NCBI GenBank assembly: GCA_964524965.1
Contig: CAZGDY010000007.1
Coordinates: 1 to 27,397, forward strand
Direction of reading: 5' to 3'
DNA from: Kmv34 sp964524965
GTDB lineage: Bacteria; Aerophobota; Aerophobia; Aerophobales; B3-G15
DNA length: 27,397 bases
How positions within the stretch are numbered: the first letter of the stretch is position 1; the number at the start of each line of letters is the position of its first letter. A program made the position numbers and the translations under genes. Under the pieces are notes generated by a model. It had not been told where the DNA came from. It worked only from the letters and a program-made list of their open reading frames with translations, and ran no database searches. Positions 25,533 to 27,397 of this stretch are shown here, in pieces.

Positions 25533-25865
25533 TTAAAAGCTGTTTATCGCTTCCTGAGCGGTGTTATAAATTTTAAATATTTGGGTAAATCCGGCAACAT
25601 CAAAAACTTCTTTCACGTAGGGTCGAAGAGAACAAAGTTTTATGGTACCTTCTTTATTTTTTATTTTTTTTGCTACTGATAAAAGAACTCGTAGTCCCGC
25701 ACTACTTATATATTCTGTACCATCCATATCGATGAGAAGTTTTTGCGTTTCTTGAGAGGTAATCATATTTAGCTTGTTTTCCACCTCTCCTGCAGCGTGA
25801 GCATCAAATTGTCCCTTTAAGGAAAAAATGTGAACATCTCCCTCTTTTTTTTGGGTTATTTCCAT
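25533..25865 (-). CDS. STAS-domain anti-anti-sigma factor (RsbV/SpoIIAA type)
   Basis: This 110-residue single STAS domain protein has the phosphorylation segment IDMDGTEYISSAGLRVLL, with Ser55 as the likely phosphoserine. When unphosphorylated, such proteins bind an anti-sigma kinase and free its target. GGAGGG lies 7 bases before ATG. The sensor phosphatase 193 bases downstream on the same strand is its likely activator. No RsbW-type kinase or sigma factor is adjacent, so the rest of the switch is elsewhere. Confidence 0.92.
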   Translation of the reverse strand: MEITQKKEGDVHIFSLKGQFDAHAAGEVENKLNMITSQETQKLLIDMDGTEYISSAGLRVLLSVAKKIKNKEGTIKLCSLRPYVKEVFDVAGFTQIFKIYNTAQEAINSF

Positions 25866-26075
25866 TTAATCTCCCTCCTTAAATAAATTATTATTTAATT
25901 GTAATATCGTAGTGATCATAAACCGGACTGCAATAACAAAGAAAGGTCATTTTTTTTTCTTATTGAGCTCTTCAAAATTTAACTGGATAAACCGGGTAAA
26001 TCAAACCAATCAACTTAAACATAAGTGAAGTTCCCCAATATCAAATGTCAAGACCTGATTCCTCCAAGCATTGGA

Positions 26076-27397
26076 TCAGTCATAATTTACAAACAGGGGA
26101 ACAATTTGGAATTTTTCTACATCCACAATTCCTTTGTCAGTCAGTTTTAACTCAGGAACAGGAGGAAGAGCAAGAAAGGAAAGACTCATAAAGGGATCTT
26201 TTAGTTTACATCCCAGTAAAGCTGCTGCTTGGTGCAACTGTTTGGTTTTATCCCTTACCTTTTCCAGTGATTGATCACTTATAAGTCCTGCTATAGGTAA
26301 AGCCAGAGAGGCGATTACTTCATCGTCCCTAACTACTACTTGTCCCCCTCTCATTCTGGCAACTTCAATAACTGCGGTCATCATATCTTCATTTTTTGTT
26401 CCTACTACTACTATGTTATGGGAATCGTGGGCGAAAGAGGAAGCCAAGGCACCCTTTTTTAATTCAAAACCTTTCACCAGACCAACACCCACATTTCCTG
26501 AGGCCAGATGCCTTTCGATTACTGCTATTTTTAAAATATCCCGATCAATGTCAACTACTACTTTGTTTTTTTCTATCTTGGGAGTCACGATTAATTTTTT
26601 GGTAATAATTTGTTCTGGAATCACCTGTATTACCAGCACTTTACCGATTTTAGCTTTGATGTCAAATCCTTTTAATCCTATCCAGTCAATGTTTATTGAG
26701 CTTCGAATGATTGCTCTGGTCTTCTTAATTTTTCGAGGAAGAATTTTTCCGTTTTGGGCAACTAATTTACCTCTCTTAAAAACTTTCTCCACTTTAAAAT
26801 TTTTCAGATCATTTAGAACCACCATATCTGCTTTGTAGCCGGGAGCTATTGCTCCCACATTTGGCAGCTTAAAATACTCTGCTGTATTTATAGTGGCCAT
26901 TTGAATAGCGACCACAGGATTAAGTCCCAGCTTAACTGCTTTTTTAACGATAGCATTGATATGTCCCTTTTCCAAAAGATCCTGAGGATGGCAGTCATCG
27001 GTGACAAAAAAACATTTCCGAGAGTTATTGGAATTGACAAGCGGTAAAAGGTCTTCAAGGTTTTTGGCTGCAGTTCCTTCTCGTAGCATTATATACATTC
27101 CCAATCTTAGCTTTTCTTTAGCTTCCTTGATGGTGGTACACTCATGATCGGATTTTATGCCTGCTCCTATGTAGGCGCAAAGATTTTTTCCCTTTAAGCC
27201 AGGGGTATGCCCATCTATTCTTTTTCCCTGCGCCATTCTGATTTTGTCCAGGACTTGCTTGTCTTGGTAAATCACCCCGGGAAAATTCATCATTTCGGCA
27301 AGGCCTAAAACACGTTTATTCTGGAGGAATGGGGATAAATCCAAACTGGTTAATTCAGCTCCTGAGGTTTCCATATGAGTAGCTGGGACGCAAGAAG
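26076..27397 (-). CDS. ade: adenine deaminase, N-terminal part outside the window
   Basis: This partial gene encodes the C-terminal 440 or so residues of a protein that converts adenine to hypoxanthine in purine salvage. The frame is open to the window edge, and the first visible codons give SCVPATHMETSGAE, a stretch internal to the family, so the ATG at 27374 is not the start. GLAEMMNFPGVI, GHTPGLKGKNLCAY, the TDDCHPQDL segment (metal-site aspartate region), GAIAPGYKADMVVL and a late SFAHDSHNIVVVG segment all match. The N-terminal metal-binding HxH region lies outside the window. It lies upstream of the STAS gene on the same strand, separated by 210 bases. Confidence 0.95.
   Translation of the reverse strand, partial: SCVPATHMETSGAELTSLDLSPFLQNKRVLGLAEMMNFPGVIYQDKQVLDKIRMAQGKRIDGHTPGLKGKNLCAYIGAGIKSDHECTTIKEAKEKLRLGMYIMLREGTAAKNLEDLLPLVNSNNSRKCFFVTDDCHPQDLLEKGHINAIVKKAVKLGLNPVVAIQMATINTAEYFKLPNVGAIAPGYKADMVVLNDLKNFKVEKVFKRGKLVAQNGKILPRKIKKTRAIIRSSINIDWIGLKGFDIKAKIGKVLVIQVIPEQIITKKLIVTPKIEKNKVVVDIDRDILKIAVIERHLASGNVGVGLVKGFELKKGALASSFAHDSHNIVVVGTKNEDMMTAVIEVARMRGGQVVVRDDEVIASLALPIAGLISDQSLEKVRDKTKQLHQAAALLGCKLKDPFMSLSFLALPPVPELKLTDKGIVDVEKFQIVPLFVNYD

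Noticed and set aside
26022..26051. TTGACA and GGAACTT-like elements upstream of the STAS gene
   Set aside because: Neither has a matching -10 at the right distance.
26055..26079. Hairpin at the adenine deaminase stop as a terminator
   Set aside because: The stem is bulged and overlaps the stop codon, and no T-run follows on the - strand.
26396..26838. Two + strand open frames over adenine deaminase
   Set aside because: The - strand frame matches adenine deaminase throughout, so these are antisense shadows.

Overview
The window reads as a scaffold from an uncultivated, AT-rich, diderm, anaerobic bacterium. A run of 10 Ns (912-921) marks an assembly gap. The diderm reading rests on an ECF sigma / zinc-finger anti-sigma / RseB-like operon headed by a Spy/CpxP-like periplasmic protein, with promoters that look like the sigma-E consensus. 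The anaerobic reading rests on an indolepyruvate:ferredoxin oxidoreductase alpha subunit next to a PaaK-type aryl-CoA ligase. I cannot name the phylum; a deep-branching candidate lineage is plausible but is only an impression.

Region 1 (151-6379, + strand) is a compact signalling operon. An RsbR-like STAS co-antagonist (3' end lost in the gap), RsbS and RsbT are followed by an RsbT-like ATPase fused to an RsbX-like PP2C phosphatase. Next come a hybrid histidine kinase whose N-terminus looks like the RsbT-binding domain of RsbU, a single-domain response regulator and a REC-histidine kinase. The simplest model is a stressosome-type module whose released RsbT acts on a histidine kinase phosphorelay instead of on an RsbU phosphatase and SigB.

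Region 2 (6690-9989, + strand) holds paaK and iorA, aryl 2-oxo-acid metabolism genes, with no iorB in view. Region 3 (10302-14966) has a REC-GAF-GGDEF diguanylate cyclase behind a strong promoter, a convergent SHOCT-type membrane protein, and ligA.

Region 4 (14956-17654, - strand) is the envelope-stress operon spy-like > ECF sigma > anti-sigma > rseB-like, with a near-consensus sigma-E promoter before the first gene and a weaker one before the sigma gene. Region 5 (17881-22072, - strand) carries glnA with its own promoter and a palindrome at the likely start site, a ccdA/tlpA thiol-redox pair, and a cation-diffusion-facilitator-like protein that lacks the usual metal ligands and has an odd start region.

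Region 6 (22140-25865, - strand) is a second partner-switch set: a STAS antagonist, a membrane SpoIIE-type phosphatase with 5TMR-LYT and GAF sensor domains, and a periplasmic amino-acid-type binding protein, with no cognate kinase. The window ends inside adenine deaminase (- strand, N-terminus outside).

No tRNA, rRNA, CRISPR array, insertion sequence or prophage gene was seen. Conserved-family calls are firm. Promoters and hairpins were found by eye and are tentative unless stated otherwise.
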